Source of the DNA: Candidatus Rokuibacteriota bacterium
GTDB taxonomy: Bacteria; Methylomirabilota; Methylomirabilia; Rokubacteriales; CSP1-6
Length of the DNA: 64,000 nucleotides
NCBI GenBank assembly: GCA_003221515.1
Contig: QHSI01000106.1
Span: 62,001 to 126,000, forward strand
Direction of reading: 5' to 3'
Part shown: in pieces, positions 17,852-26,491 of the stretch
Position numbering within the stretch: position 1 is the first letter of the stretch
How the letters are laid out: every line of letters starts with the position of its first letter
Made by a program: the position numbers and the translations under genes
The notes under the pieces: generated by a model
Seen by the model: only the letters and a program-made list of their open reading frames with translations
Database searches by the model: none
What the model was told of the DNA's origin: nothing

Positions 17852-17881
17852 TTGACAATCTCGATCGAGAATGGGTATTTT
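17852..17881 (+). promoter_or_regulatory. Housekeeping promoter with palindromic operator in the spacer
   Basis: TTGACA (17852-17857) and TATTTT (17876-17881) are 18 bases apart. The spacer contains the perfect 12-base palindrome TCTCGATCGAGA (17859-17870). A repressor bound there would block RNA polymerase. It drives the siroheme reductase operon starting at GTG 17979. The operator type is unknown; Rrf2- or TetR-sized proteins bind such sites. Confidence 0.65.
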
Positions 17882-17978
17882 GGCAGCCCATGAGTGAACC
17901 CGGCGAGGACGATGGCTCCCGGTGCGAGTCGTGGGTGGAAGTGCCGCGCCGGTACCTCGGATAGACGCGGAGGCGACA

Positions 17979-19676
17979 GTGACCGAAGCCGTGAAAGAGA
18001 CCAAGGCGCAGCGAGTGGAGCGGCTCAAGCGTGAACAGAATCCGTGGGAAGCCTACGAGGACATCCTCCGCTTCGCGCGCGAAGGCTGGGACTCGGTGCC
18101 GCCCGAGTGGTTCGGCACGTACTTCCGCTGGTGGGGGATCTACACGCAGGGCGACGGCGTCGGCGCGATCGGGGGCAAGAACGGCGAGGGCAAGGCCGTC
18201 CGCAACTTCATGGTGCGGATCCGGATCCCCAACGGCGCCCTCGAGTCCCATCAGCTCCGGACCATCGCCGATCTGGCCGAGTGGCACGGCGGCGGCGTCG
18301 GCGACATCACCGTTCGCCAGAACATTCAGCTCCACTGGGTCAAGCTCGAGAGCCTGCCCGAAGTCTTCAGGGCGCTCTGGCTCCAGGGTGTGACCACGCT
18401 CGGCTCGTGCGGCGACGTCACTCGCAACATCACCGGCTGTCCGCTCGCCGGCGTCGACGCCGACGAGCTGGCGGACACCTCGCCGCTGGTCCACGCCGGC
18501 ACGCAGATGCTCAACGGCAACCCGGCGTTCTACAACCTGCCGCGGAAATTCAAGGTCTCGATCGCGGGCTGCCGCACGTGGTGCTCGTATCCCGAGATCA
18601 ACGACGTCGGTCTGACGGCGGTGCGCCATCCCGCGACGGGCGAGATCGGCTTCAGCCTGCGCGTCGGCGGCGGGCTCTCGACCGACCCGCACCTCGGCGT
18701 GCGCCTCGACGCGTTCGTGCGCTGGGAGGAGGCGCTGCCGGTGCTCAAGGCCGTCGCCGAGATCTTCCGCGATTCCGACGTGCTCCGTCAGAACCGGGAG
18801 AAGGCGCGGCTCAAGTTCCTCTTCCTCCAGCACGGCTGGACGGCCGAGCGCTTCCTGAAGGCGATCGAGGAGCGCCTGGGCCGCGTGCTCGCGCCTGGTG
18901 TGCCCGACGATCCGCCGGACGACGTCTACCGCGACCACGTGGGCATCCACCCGCAGAAGCAGCGGGACTTTTGCTACGTCGGTACCGCGGTGCTCCGCGG
19001 GCGGCTCACCGCCGAGCAGATGCGCGCTGCCGCCGAGCTCTCCGAGCGCTACGGCTCCGGCGTGATCCGGACGACCAGCATGCAGAATCTCGTGATCCCG
19101 AACGTGCCGCGGGACCACGCATCTTCGCTGGCGCGCGAGCTCGAGCTGGTCGGCCTGCCGCTGGACGCCTCGCCGTTCCGCCGCGGGACCGTGGCGTGTA
19201 CGGGCTCCGAGTTCTGCAAGCTGGCGCTCACCGAGACGAAGGGCTTCGCGCGCGACCTCGTGGAGACGCTCGAGCGGCAGCTGCCGGGCTTCGATCAACA
19301 CATAAAAATTCACGTGACCGGGTGCCCGAACAGCTGCGGCCAGCACTGGATCGCCGACCTCGGCATCGAGGGCAAGAAGGTGAAGGTGGGCGGCCAGCTG
19401 GTCGACGCGTACTACTTCTGCGTCGGCGGCGCGGTCGGACGCCATCAGGCAGTGGCGCGGCCGATCGGTCTGCGGTTGCCCGCGACCGACGTGGCGCCCG
19501 CGATCGAGCGCCTGCTCCGCGCGTTCTTGAGCGGCCGCCGGGTCGCCGAGAACTTCCGCCAGTTCGCCGCGCGTCACACCGACGACGAGCTCCGCGTGCT
19601 CCTGGCCGGCGAGCTGGTGGAGGCGGTCGCGCGCGACGCCGCCCCGGCGGGCCCGCCCCACGGGGTGGACGGCTGA
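17979..19676 (+). CDS. Siroheme [4Fe-4S] sulfite/nitrite reductase
   Basis: This 565-residue protein starts at GTG 17979 behind GGAGGCGACA. It carries two ferredoxin-type half domains and the cluster/siroheme motifs 'ACTGSEFCKLA' and 'GCPNSCGQHWIADLG' (C-x5-C ... C-x3-C). 'VRQNIQLHW' and 'GDVTRNITGCP' are typical of ferredoxin-dependent assimilatory enzymes. It performs the six-electron reduction of sulfite to sulfide or nitrite to ammonia. The linkage to siroheme genes fits both, and I cannot decide the substrate. The operon continues with Met8-like, CobA, ATP-grasp and peroxiredoxin genes. Confidence 0.92.
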   Translation: MTEAVKETKAQRVERLKREQNPWEAYEDILRFAREGWDSVPPEWFGTYFRWWGIYTQGDGVGAIGGKNGEGKAVRNFMVRIRIPNGALESHQLRTIADLAEWHGGGVGDITVRQNIQLHWVKLESLPEVFRALWLQGVTTLGSCGDVTRNITGCPLAGVDADELADTSPLVHAGTQMLNGNPAFYNLPRKFKVSIAGCRTWCSYPEINDVGLTAVRHPATGEIGFSLRVGGGLSTDPHLGVRLDAFVRWEEALPVLKAVAEIFRDSDVLRQNREKARLKFLFLQHGWTAERFLKAIEERLGRVLAPGVPDDPPDDVYRDHVGIHPQKQRDFCYVGTAVLRGRLTAEQMRAAAELSERYGSGVIRTTSMQNLVIPNVPRDHASSLARELELVGLPLDASPFRRGTVACTGSEFCKLALTETKGFARDLVETLERQLPGFDQHIKIHVTGCPNSCGQHWIADLGIEGKKVKVGGQLVDAYYFCVGGAVGRHQAVARPIGLRLPATDVAPAIERLLRAFLSGRRVAENFRQFAARHTDDELRVLLAGELVEAVARDAAPAGPPHGVDG

Positions 19677-19677
19677 G

Positions 19678-20313
19678 ATGGGCTACTATCCCGTCCTCCT
19701 CGATCTCGCGAGCCGGCGCTGCCTCGTCGTCGGCGGGGGCGTGATCGCCGAGCGCAGGATCGAGGGCCTGCTGGCCGCCGCCGCCGACGTGACGGTGATC
19801 AGCCCGCAGGTGACGCTGGCTCTCGCCAAGCTCGCGACCGAGGGGCGGATCGACGTGGAGCGGCGCGCCTATCGCGAGGGTGATCTGGCCCGCTTCGACC
19901 TCGTTCTCGTGGCGACCGATCGAGGCGAGGTCAACGCCGCCGTGGCGCGCGAGGCGCACGAGCGCGGCGTCTGGATCAACGCCGCCGACGATCCAGCCAA
20001 CTGCACCTTCATCCTCCCGGCCCTCGTGCGCCGGGGCGACCTCACGGTCGCCGTCTCGACGGGCGGGACCAGTCCCGCCCTCGCCCGGAAGGTCCGCGAG
20101 GAGCTCGAGGACCATCTGACGGCTGAGTACGCGACGCTGGCCGCGATCGCGGGCGAGGTCCGGCGTGAGCTGCGCGCCCTCGGCCTGCCCGTCACGGCTG
20201 ACGCCTGGCGGCGCGCGCTCGGTCCGGACGTCCGCCAGCTCATCGTCGAGCGCGGCCGCGCCGACGCCAAGCGACGCGTGCTGGAGCACCTCGGAGTTGC
20301 GGCATGCGTGTAG
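19678..20313 (+). CDS. Precorrin-2 dehydrogenase/sirohydrochlorin ferrochelatase (Met8/CysG-N type)
   Basis: This 211-residue protein has the NAD-binding start 'RRCLVVGGGVIAERRIEGL', then 'LVLVATDRGEVNAAVA' and 'WINAADDPANCTFILPALVR', followed by the dimerisation helices. It oxidises precorrin-2 and inserts iron to give siroheme for the upstream reductase. It starts one base after the reductase stop and overlaps CobA by ten bases. Final residues after 'HLGVAA' come from sequence next to the inserted repeat. Confidence 0.92.
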   Translation: MGYYPVLLDLASRRCLVVGGGVIAERRIEGLLAAAADVTVISPQVTLALAKLATEGRIDVERRAYREGDLARFDLVLVATDRGEVNAAVAREAHERGVWINAADDPANCTFILPALVRRGDLTVAVSTGGTSPALARKVREELEDHLTAEYATLAAIAGEVRRELRALGLPVTADAWRRALGPDVRQLIVERGRADAKRRVLEHLGVAACV

Positions 20314-21140
20314 TCGTGCGCGCCGCGGGCCGCCGTGGGGCTGGGGCCCCGCCGTCCGGGACCACGCGCCAATCAGGGTCGGTCGCGCTGGTCGGCGCCG
20401 GGCCCGGCGATCCCGGCCTAATGACCGTGCGCGGCCTCGAGCTGCTGCGGCACGCCGACGTCGTCGTGTACGACCGGCTGGTGCACCCGCGACTACTGGA
20501 CGAGGCGCCGCGCGCGCGGCGCATCTTCGCGGGCAAGGCCACCGACCACCACACGCTCTCCCAGGAGCGGATCAACGCGCTGCTGATTGTGCACGCGCGG
20601 CGCGGACGCCGCGTCGTCCGGCTCAAAGGCGGCGATCCGTTCGTCTTCGGCAGGGGCGGTGAGGAAGCGCTGGCACTAGCGCAGGCGGGGATTCCGTTCG
20701 AGGTCGTGCCGGGCGTCAGCTCGGCCGTCGCGGTCCCGGCGTACGCGGGGATCCCGCTCACGCATCGGGGCATCGCCTCGTCGTTCGCCGTGGTCACCGG
20801 CCACGAGGACACCGACAAGCTGCGGTCGAGCGTCGACTGGGCGCGCCTGGCGCGGGCCGCCGACACGCTCGTGGTCCTGATGGGGCTGAAGAGCCTGTCG
20901 CGCATCGCCCGCACGCTGGTCGCCAACGGGCGCCCGGTGTCGACGCCGGTCGCGCTCGTGCGCTGGGGGACCACCGACCTCCAGGAAACCGTCACCGGCA
21001 CCCTCGGCGACATCGTGGCCCAGGCGCAGCGCGCCCGGCTCGAGCCGCCGGTCGTCGCCGTGATCGGCGACGTGGTGGCGTTGCGCGAGCGCCTGGCGTG
21101 GTTCGCGGAGCAGCGCTTCATGACGGAGATGGCCCAGTGA
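20304..21140 (+). CDS. cobA: Uroporphyrinogen-III C-methyltransferase
   Basis: This 278-residue SUMT makes precorrin-2 from uroporphyrinogen III with two SAM. Core motifs are 'VALVGAGPGDPGLMTVRG', 'VYDRLVHP', 'LKGGDPFVFGRGGEEA' and 'PGVSSAVAVPAYAGIP'. The family core begins at about residue 27. Residues 5-19 ('VRAAGRRGAGAPPSG') are encoded by the dispersed GC repeat at 20315-20360, and no ATG/GTG/TTG lies between repeat and core, so the repeat supplies the N-terminus. ATG 20304 overlaps the upstream gene and the stop overlaps the next GTG. Confidence 0.93.
   Translation: MRVVVRAAGRRGAGAPPSGTTRQSGSVALVGAGPGDPGLMTVRGLELLRHADVVVYDRLVHPRLLDEAPRARRIFAGKATDHHTLSQERINALLIVHARRGRRVVRLKGGDPFVFGRGGEEALALAQAGIPFEVVPGVSSAVAVPAYAGIPLTHRGIASSFAVVTGHEDTDKLRSSVDWARLARAADTLVVLMGLKSLSRIARTLVANGRPVSTPVALVRWGTTDLQETVTGTLGDIVAQAQRARLEPPVVAVIGDVVALRERLAWFAEQRFMTEMAQ
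20315..20360 (+). repeat. Dispersed GC hairpin repeat inside the cobA start
   Basis: This copy resembles those at 597-711, with the hairpin part GGGGCTGGGGCCCC intact. It lies in the same orientation as cobA and is translated as its N-terminal extension in the frame that reads RAA-RRGAGAPP. Confidence 0.85.
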
Positions 21141-22105
21141 CCGAGCGACTCGCCGCGCCCATCGGCATCCTCGACGAGCACCCGGAATGGTCGGCGCGGC
21201 TGATCGCCGAGCTCCAGCATCGCCGGCTGCCGTTCGAGAAGATCGACCATTCGAGCCACGCGTTCGACCCGCGCGACCGCGCGCACCGCTACTCGGTCAT
21301 CGTGAACCGCACGAGCCCCTCGTCGCATCGCCGCGGCCACGGGAGCGTCCTGTTCTACACCGAAGCGCTGCTCGCCTACTGGGAGGCGCGCGGCGTCCCG
21401 GTGATCAATCCGGTGGCGGCGTTCCGATTCGAGAAGTCCAAGGCGCTCCAGGCCGGACTCTTCGAGCGCGTGGGCGTCCGCTACCCGCGGACGACCGTCG
21501 TGAACCATCGCGATCAGGTGCTGAAGGCGAGCGGCGAGCTGCGCTTCCCGATCCTGGTCAAGCCGAACGTCGGCGGCTCCGGCGCGCTGATCGAGCGCTT
21601 CGACTCGCGCGCCGACCTCGAGGCGCGCGTCACCGAGCTCGACTTCGGCCCCGACGGCACGGCGCTCGTGCAGGAGTACGTCGAGTCCGCGGACGGCGCC
21701 ATCGTTCGGGTCGAGGTCATGGACGACCGCTATCTCTACGCGATCCGCATCGTCCGCGCTGCGACCGACTTCAACCTGTGTCCGGCCGACATCTGCCAGC
21801 TGCCGGCGGCGCCGGCAAGCGCCGAGCTCGGGGCCTGTCCGGCCGAGGTCAAGCCGGGGCTCAGCGTCACGCGCTACGATCCGCCGGCCGAGGTGATCGA
21901 GCAGGTGCGGGCGCTGGCCCGCGGGGCGGCCATCGACATCGGCGGGATCGAGTACCTGGTGGGTAGCGCCGACGGCCGCGTATACTTTTACGACGTCAAC
22001 GCGACGTCGAACTTCGTCGCCAACGCCCCGGCGGTGCTAGGCTTCGACCCCGTCCCCGTGTTCGCGGACTACATCGTGCGGCGGGCGTCAGGAGAATCGC
22101 GATGA
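21137..22105 (+). CDS. ATP-grasp ligase of unknown substrate
   Basis: This 322-residue protein starts at GTG 21137, overlapping the CobA stop. It has an ATP-grasp layout: an N-terminal pre-ATP domain, nucleotide-binding 'FPILVKPNVGGSGALIERF', 'ALVQEYVESADGAIVRVEV', and metal-binding 'VYFYDVNATSNFVANAP' near the end. ATP-grasp enzymes join a carboxylate to an amine or thiol through an acyl phosphate (RimK, LysX, glutathione synthetase). Its place between CobA and the peroxiredoxin, with overlaps at both ends, suggests work on a tetrapyrrole, sulfur metabolite or protein of this pathway. That role is inference. Confidence 0.85.
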   Translation: MTERLAAPIGILDEHPEWSARLIAELQHRRLPFEKIDHSSHAFDPRDRAHRYSVIVNRTSPSSHRRGHGSVLFYTEALLAYWEARGVPVINPVAAFRFEKSKALQAGLFERVGVRYPRTTVVNHRDQVLKASGELRFPILVKPNVGGSGALIERFDSRADLEARVTELDFGPDGTALVQEYVESADGAIVRVEVMDDRYLYAIRIVRAATDFNLCPADICQLPAAPASAELGACPAEVKPGLSVTRYDPPAEVIEQVRALARGAAIDIGGIEYLVGSADGRVYFYDVNATSNFVANAPAVLGFDPVPVFADYIVRRASGESR

Positions 22106-22734
22106 GTCTGAGACTCGGAGACACCGCGCCCGACTTTGCCGCGGTGACCACGGAAGGGCCGATCAAGTTCCACGACTGGGTCGCCGACGGCTGGGCCATC
22201 CTCTTCTCGCACCCGCACGACTTCACGCCGGTGTGCACGACCGAGCTCGGCTACGTGGCGCGGCTCAAGCCCGAGTTCGACCGACGGCGCGTGAAGGCCA
22301 TCGGGCTCTCGATCGATCCGCTCGACTCGCACCTGGGCTGGGCGGCGGACATCAAGGAGACGCAGGGCCACGCGCTGAACTTCCCGATCATCGCCGACCC
22401 GGAGCGGAAGGTCGCGAACCTCTACGGGATGATCCACCCCTCGCACGACGAGGTCTACACGGTGCGGACGGTCTTCGTGATCGACCCGAAGAAGAAGGTC
22501 CGGCTCATGATCACGTATCCGCAGACCACGGGCCGGAACTTCGACGAGATCCTGCGCGTCATCGACTCGCTCCAGCTCACCGACGCCCATCGCGTGGCGA
22601 CCCCCGTCAACTGGAAGCAGGGCGAGGACGTCATCATCGTCCCCGCGGTCAGCGACGACGAGGCGCGCGCGAAGTTCCCGCGGGGCTGGCGCGCGCTCAA
22701 GCCCTACCTGCGCTTGACGCCCCAGCCGCGCTGA
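22102..22734 (+). CDS. 1-Cys peroxiredoxin (Prx6 type)
   Basis: This 210-residue protein has the peroxidatic motif 'HPHDFTPVCTTELG' and the long C-terminal domain of the Prx6 subfamily ('QTTGRNFDEILRVIDSLQL', 'VNWKQGEDVIIVPAVSDDEA'). It reduces hydrogen peroxide and organic peroxides. ATG overlaps the ATP-grasp stop. As the last gene of the siroheme reductase operon it may protect the oxygen-sensitive Fe-S/siroheme centre. Confidence 0.94.
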   Translation: MSLRLGDTAPDFAAVTTEGPIKFHDWVADGWAILFSHPHDFTPVCTTELGYVARLKPEFDRRRVKAIGLSIDPLDSHLGWAADIKETQGHALNFPIIADPERKVANLYGMIHPSHDEVYTVRTVFVIDPKKKVRLMITYPQTTGRNFDEILRVIDSLQLTDAHRVATPVNWKQGEDVIIVPAVSDDEARAKFPRGWRALKPYLRLTPQPR

Positions 22735-22810
22735 CGCGCGCTCCGGGCGTCAGCCCGGCTGACGCGCGCTCGGGCGTCAGCCCGGCTGACGCTCGCTCAG
22801 GGCGTGAGCG
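22730..22810. repeat. Three tandem palindromic units between convergent genes
   Basis: Units at 22730-22757, 22758-22784 and a diverged third at 22785-22810 (27-28 bp period). Each has GCTGACGC and GCGTCAGC as arms, giving overlapping 8-bp hairpins. They overlap the 3' ends of the peroxiredoxin and cyclase genes and probably stop transcription or protect RNA ends from both sides. Confidence 0.75.
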
Positions 22811-23738
22811 CGATCGCCCGGAGCGGTGAGCCGCTGGCGCCCTGGATCCGGAGCGGCGTGAGGATCAACAGCGCGACGTACGCCTTGGCGTCGCCGAGCG
22901 GCTCGAGGTTGGCGTTCTCGACGATGTAGATGCCGTTGTCGGCCAGCAGCATCATGTGGACGCTGAAGAGCTCCTTGCCGTAGGCCGCCGGACGCTTCTC
23001 GAACGTCGCGGTGTCGTCGCCTGCGAGGCGGACGCCCTTGTCGATGATCCAGCGCGCCGCGTCCTGACCTGGCCCGGGCGACTGCTCGCCGAGGTACTTC
23101 GCGTTGTCCTTGGCGAAGTACTGGCCCCAACCGGTGCGGATCAGCAGCGAGTCCCCGCGGCGCACCTCGACCCCTTGGGCCTTCGCCGTCTGATCGAGAT
23201 GCGTGGCGGTGACCTCGAAGCTCGGCGCGAGCGGGTCGGGCCGGCCGCTCGCGATCTGCCGCGCGACGTCCAGAAACACGACGCGGTTGACCATCAGATC
23301 GGCCGGGAAGTTGTCGATGCCGAGATTGTTGCCGATGCCGCCCGGCGTCGACGTCGCGGCGACCGCGTCGACACCGCCGTGGAGCTTCAGGTCCCGTCCG
23401 ATGTGGCCGATCGCGTCGATGGTGGGCGCGCCGTGCTGGCCGCTGAAGTACATGATCTCCGACGCCCAGGACACGCGGCTTCCCGGCACCTGGCCGAAGA
23501 TCTCGTGGGTCATGCGATGGGTCCGGTTGAGCGCGAACGAGTACGGCGGGTTGAGGCTGAGGACGGGCGACTGCTCGTTCCAGGTGAACGAGAGGTCGAA
23601 CAGGCGCGCGCCCTTGACCGTTCGCACGAGCTCGTCGGCCGAGGGGCGACTCTGCGCAGTGGCCGTCCCGGCCGCCGCCGCTGCGACGCCGAGGGTTCCA
23701 GCCGTCCTGAGCCACTGTCGTCGAGACACGTCGTTCAT
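22797..23738 (-). CDS. Tat-exported cyclase-family metal-dependent hydrolase
   Basis: This 313-residue protein starts at ATG 23738 behind GAGGAGA. A twin-arginine signal 'SRRQWLRTAGTLGVAAAAAG' exports it folded. The body matches the cyclase/kynurenine-formamidase family: 'LFDLSFTWNEQSPVLS', 'GAPTIDAIGHIG' (metal-binding Asp/His) and 'VFLDVAR'. Family members hydrolyse arylformamides or isatin. The substrate is not evident. A copy of the dispersed hairpin repeat sits just upstream of the ribosome site. Confidence 0.85.
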   Translation of the reverse strand: MNDVSRRQWLRTAGTLGVAAAAAGTATAQSRPSADELVRTVKGARLFDLSFTWNEQSPVLSLNPPYSFALNRTHRMTHEIFGQVPGSRVSWASEIMYFSGQHGAPTIDAIGHIGRDLKLHGGVDAVAATSTPGGIGNNLGIDNFPADLMVNRVVFLDVARQIASGRPDPLAPSFEVTATHLDQTAKAQGVEVRRGDSLLIRTGWGQYFAKDNAKYLGEQSPGPGQDAARWIIDKGVRLAGDDTATFEKRPAAYGKELFSVHMMLLADNGIYIVENANLEPLGDAKAYVALLILTPLRIQGASGSPLRAIALTP

Positions 23739-23758
23739 GGTCTCTTCTCCTCGTGCAG

Positions 23759-23808
23759 CGCGCCTCGGTCGGCGGGGCCCCAGCCCCGCGACGACCTGCG
23801 GCGCGCAC
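23759..23808 (-). repeat. Dispersed GC hairpin repeat upstream of cyclase gene
   Basis: Minus-strand copy of the repeat at 597-711, with hairpin CGGGGC-TGGG-GCCCCG intact. It ends about 20 bases before the cyclase ATG, in the same orientation as that gene. Confidence 0.85.
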
Positions 23809-23899
23809 AACCGGACGAGTTCGCCGCGAGCGTAATCGGAGTCGGCGCCCGGCGCAAGAATCATGCGGTAAACTTGCCCAAACCCGTCGGAGGGCCTCG

Positions 23900-25483
23900 A
23901 TGAACGAGTTTCGCCACGTCTACCGTACCGAGCTATCGCCGGTGAGCTTCCTCACCCGCAGCGCGTACGTATTCCCCGACAAGGTCGCGGTCGTCCACGG
24001 TGCCCGGCGCTACACCTACCGGGAGCTCGGTGAGCGCGTGAACCGGCTCGCGTCGGCGCTGCGCGCGGCGGGCCTCGCCACGCACGACCGGGTGGCGTTC
24101 CTCTGCCCGAACATCCCGGCCATGCTCGAGGCGCATTACGGCGTCCCGGCCGCCGGCGGCGTGCTGGTCGCCATCAACACGCGGCTCAGCTCGGACGAGA
24201 TCGGCTATATCCTCGACCACTCCGGCGCCCGCTTCCTCTTCGTCGACGCCGAGCTCGAGCCGCTCGTGAAGCCGCTGGATCTCTCGGCGCTCCGCGTCGT
24301 GCGGGTGGACGACACCGGGAGCGCTGGCGATCCGTACGAGGACTTCCTCGCGCGCGGCTCGGCGAAGCCCGTCGAGAGCTGGCTCGCCGACGAGGAGGAG
24401 ATGCTCGCGATCAACTACACCTCCGGCACGACGGGCCGGCCCAAGGGCGTCATGTACTCTCACCGGGGCGCCTGGATCAACGCGCTCGGCGAGATGGTCG
24501 AGTCGCAGATGAGCTTCGACACGCGGTACCTGTGGACCCTGCCGATGTTCCATTGCAACGGGTGGTGCTTCACGTGGGGCGTGACGGCCGTCGGCGGCAC
24601 CCACATCTGCCTGCGCCGCGTCGAGCCCGCGCGCGTGTGGGAGATGATCGACAAGGAAGGCGTCACCCACTACAACGGCGCCCCGACCGTTCACATCGGC
24701 GTCGTCAACGATCCGAAGGCGCACAAGCTGGACCGTCCGGTCACCGTCTGCGTGGCGGGCGCGCCGCCCTCGCCGACGCTGCTCGGCCGGCTCAAGGAGC
24801 TGGGCTTCCGGCCGGTCCACGTCTACGGCCTCACCGAGACGTACGGCCCGCACACGGTGTGCGCGTGGCACGAGGAGTGGGACGCGCTGCCGCTCGAGGA
24901 GCAGTCGCGTCTGGCGGCCCGCCAGGGCCAGGGCTATGCGCTCTTCGACCTCGTGCGCGTGGTCGACGGCGACATGAACGACGTGCCGCGCGACGCCGCG
25001 ACCCTCGGCGAGGTCATCATGCGCGGCAACAACGCGGCCATGGGGTACTTCCGGCAGCCCGAGGCCACCGCCGAGTCGTTCCGCGGCGGATGGTTCCACT
25101 CCGGCGACATCGCGGTGTGGCACCCCGACGGGTACGTCGAGCTGCGCGACCGCAAGAAAGACATCATCATCTCCGGCGGCGAGAACATCTCGACGATCGA
25201 GGTCGAGCAAGCGGTGGCGCGGCACCCCGCCGTGCTCGAGTGCGCGGTCGTCGCGGTGCCCGACGAGAAGTGGGGCGAGCGCCCCAAGGCGTTCGTGACG
25301 CTCAAGGCCGGCCAGAGCGCGACCGCGGCCGACATCATCGAGTTCTGCCGTCAGCACATCGCGCACTTCAAGTGTCCGGCGGCGGTCGAGTTCGGCGACC
25401 TGCCCAAGACGTCGACCGGCAAGGTGCAGAAGTTCGTCCTGCGCGAAAAGGAGTGGAAGGGCCGGGAGAAGCGGATCAACTAG
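23900..25483 (+). CDS. Acyl-CoA synthetase (AMP-dependent)
   Basis: This 527-residue protein starts at ATG 23900 behind GGAGGG. It has the ATP loop 'INYTSGTTGRPKGVMYSHRG', 'VYGLTETYGP', 'GWFHSGDIAVWHPDGYVELR' and the C-terminal Lys motif 'PKTSTGKVQKFVLREKEW'. The sequence style is that of medium-chain/DMSP-CoA-ligase-like enzymes. It activates a carboxylic acid to its CoA thioester. It is followed without a gap by a luciferase-like monooxygenase, so both may serve one degradation route. Confidence 0.92.
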   Translation: MNEFRHVYRTELSPVSFLTRSAYVFPDKVAVVHGARRYTYRELGERVNRLASALRAAGLATHDRVAFLCPNIPAMLEAHYGVPAAGGVLVAINTRLSSDEIGYILDHSGARFLFVDAELEPLVKPLDLSALRVVRVDDTGSAGDPYEDFLARGSAKPVESWLADEEEMLAINYTSGTTGRPKGVMYSHRGAWINALGEMVESQMSFDTRYLWTLPMFHCNGWCFTWGVTAVGGTHICLRRVEPARVWEMIDKEGVTHYNGAPTVHIGVVNDPKAHKLDRPVTVCVAGAPPSPTLLGRLKELGFRPVHVYGLTETYGPHTVCAWHEEWDALPLEEQSRLAARQGQGYALFDLVRVVDGDMNDVPRDAATLGEVIMRGNNAAMGYFRQPEATAESFRGGWFHSGDIAVWHPDGYVELRDRKKDIIISGGENISTIEVEQAVARHPAVLECAVVAVPDEKWGERPKAFVTLKAGQSATAADIIEFCRQHIAHFKCPAAVEFGDLPKTSTGKVQKFVLREKEWKGREKRIN

Positions 25484-26491
25484 ATGCTCTCGCTGGGGGT
25501 GCTCGACCAGTCGCCGGTGCGGAGCGGCGGCAACGTGGCGGACGCGCTGCACGAGACGCTCGACCTCGCGGAGCTGTGCGACCGGCTCGGCTATCGCCGC
25601 TACTGGCTCGCCGAGCATCACTCGACGAAGGGGCTCGCCGGCTCGAGCCCCGAGGTGCTGATCGGCCAGGTCGCCGCGCGGACCTCGCGGATACGGGTGG
25701 GGTCGGGCGGCGTCATGCTCCAGCACTACAGCTCGCTGAAAGTGGCCGAGAGTTTCCGCGTGCTCGAGACGCTCTTCCCCGGGCGCATCGACCTCGGCGT
25801 CGGCCGCGCGCCCGGGAGCGACGGGCTCACCGCGCAGGCGCTCCGGGACGACGGAACCCCCGAGCGCTTCCCCCAGCAGGTCGCCGACCTGCTGGGCTTC
25901 CTCCACGGCGCGCTGCCCGAGGGTCATCCGTTCGCGAAGGTGGTCGCGATGCCGACCGGGCCGACCGCGCCCGAGGTGTGGCTGCTGGGGTCCAGCGACC
26001 AGAGCGCTGCGATGGCCGCGCACTTCGGCGCCTACTTCTCGTTCGCGCATTTCATCAACGCGGCCGGCGGCGCCGAGGTCACGCGCGCGTATCGGCGGCA
26101 GTTCCGCGCCTCCCCGTGGTGCGCGGCCCCCCGGTCGAGCGCGGCGGTCTTCGTGGTGTGCGCCGACACCGAGGCGGAGGCGCAACGCCTGGCGAAGAGC
26201 CGTGAGCTCTTCATCGTCCGTCTCTACACCGGCCGGCCCGACCGCTATCCCTCGATCGCCGAGGCCGAGGCCTATCCGTACACCGACCGCGAGCTGGCGA
26301 TCCTGCACCACGCGCGCGGGCGCACCGTGGCCGGCGCGCCCGAGCAGGTGCGCGCACGGCTCGAAGCGCTCGCCGCCGACTACGAGGCCGACGAGCTGGT
26401 CATCGTCACGATCACCCACGACCCGAAGGCCCGGCGCCGGTCGTACGAGCTCCTGGCCCAGGTGTTCGAGCTCGAGGAAGCCGGCCCATGA
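25484..26491 (+). CDS. Luciferase-like (LLM) flavin-dependent monooxygenase
   Basis: This 335-residue protein starts directly after the upstream stop. It shows the LLM subgroup start 'LGVLDQSPVRSGG', 'YRRYWLAEHHS', 'RIRVGSGGVMLQHYSSLKVA' and 'GRIDLGVGRAPGSD', as in the alkanal-monooxygenase-like family of unknown substrates. It uses reduced FMN (or F420 in some relatives). The stop overlaps the next ATG by four bases. Confidence 0.92.
   Translation: MLSLGVLDQSPVRSGGNVADALHETLDLAELCDRLGYRRYWLAEHHSTKGLAGSSPEVLIGQVAARTSRIRVGSGGVMLQHYSSLKVAESFRVLETLFPGRIDLGVGRAPGSDGLTAQALRDDGTPERFPQQVADLLGFLHGALPEGHPFAKVVAMPTGPTAPEVWLLGSSDQSAAMAAHFGAYFSFAHFINAAGGAEVTRAYRRQFRASPWCAAPRSSAAVFVVCADTEAEAQRLAKSRELFIVRLYTGRPDRYPSIAEAEAYPYTDRELAILHHARGRTVAGAPEQVRARLEALAADYEADELVIVTITHDPKARRRSYELLAQVFELEEAGP

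Noticed and set aside
17736-19661. 641-codon minus-strand ORF opposite the siroheme reductase
   Set aside because: Low-complexity Arg/Ala/Leu/His translation without motifs; it mirrors a well-supported gene in GC-rich DNA.
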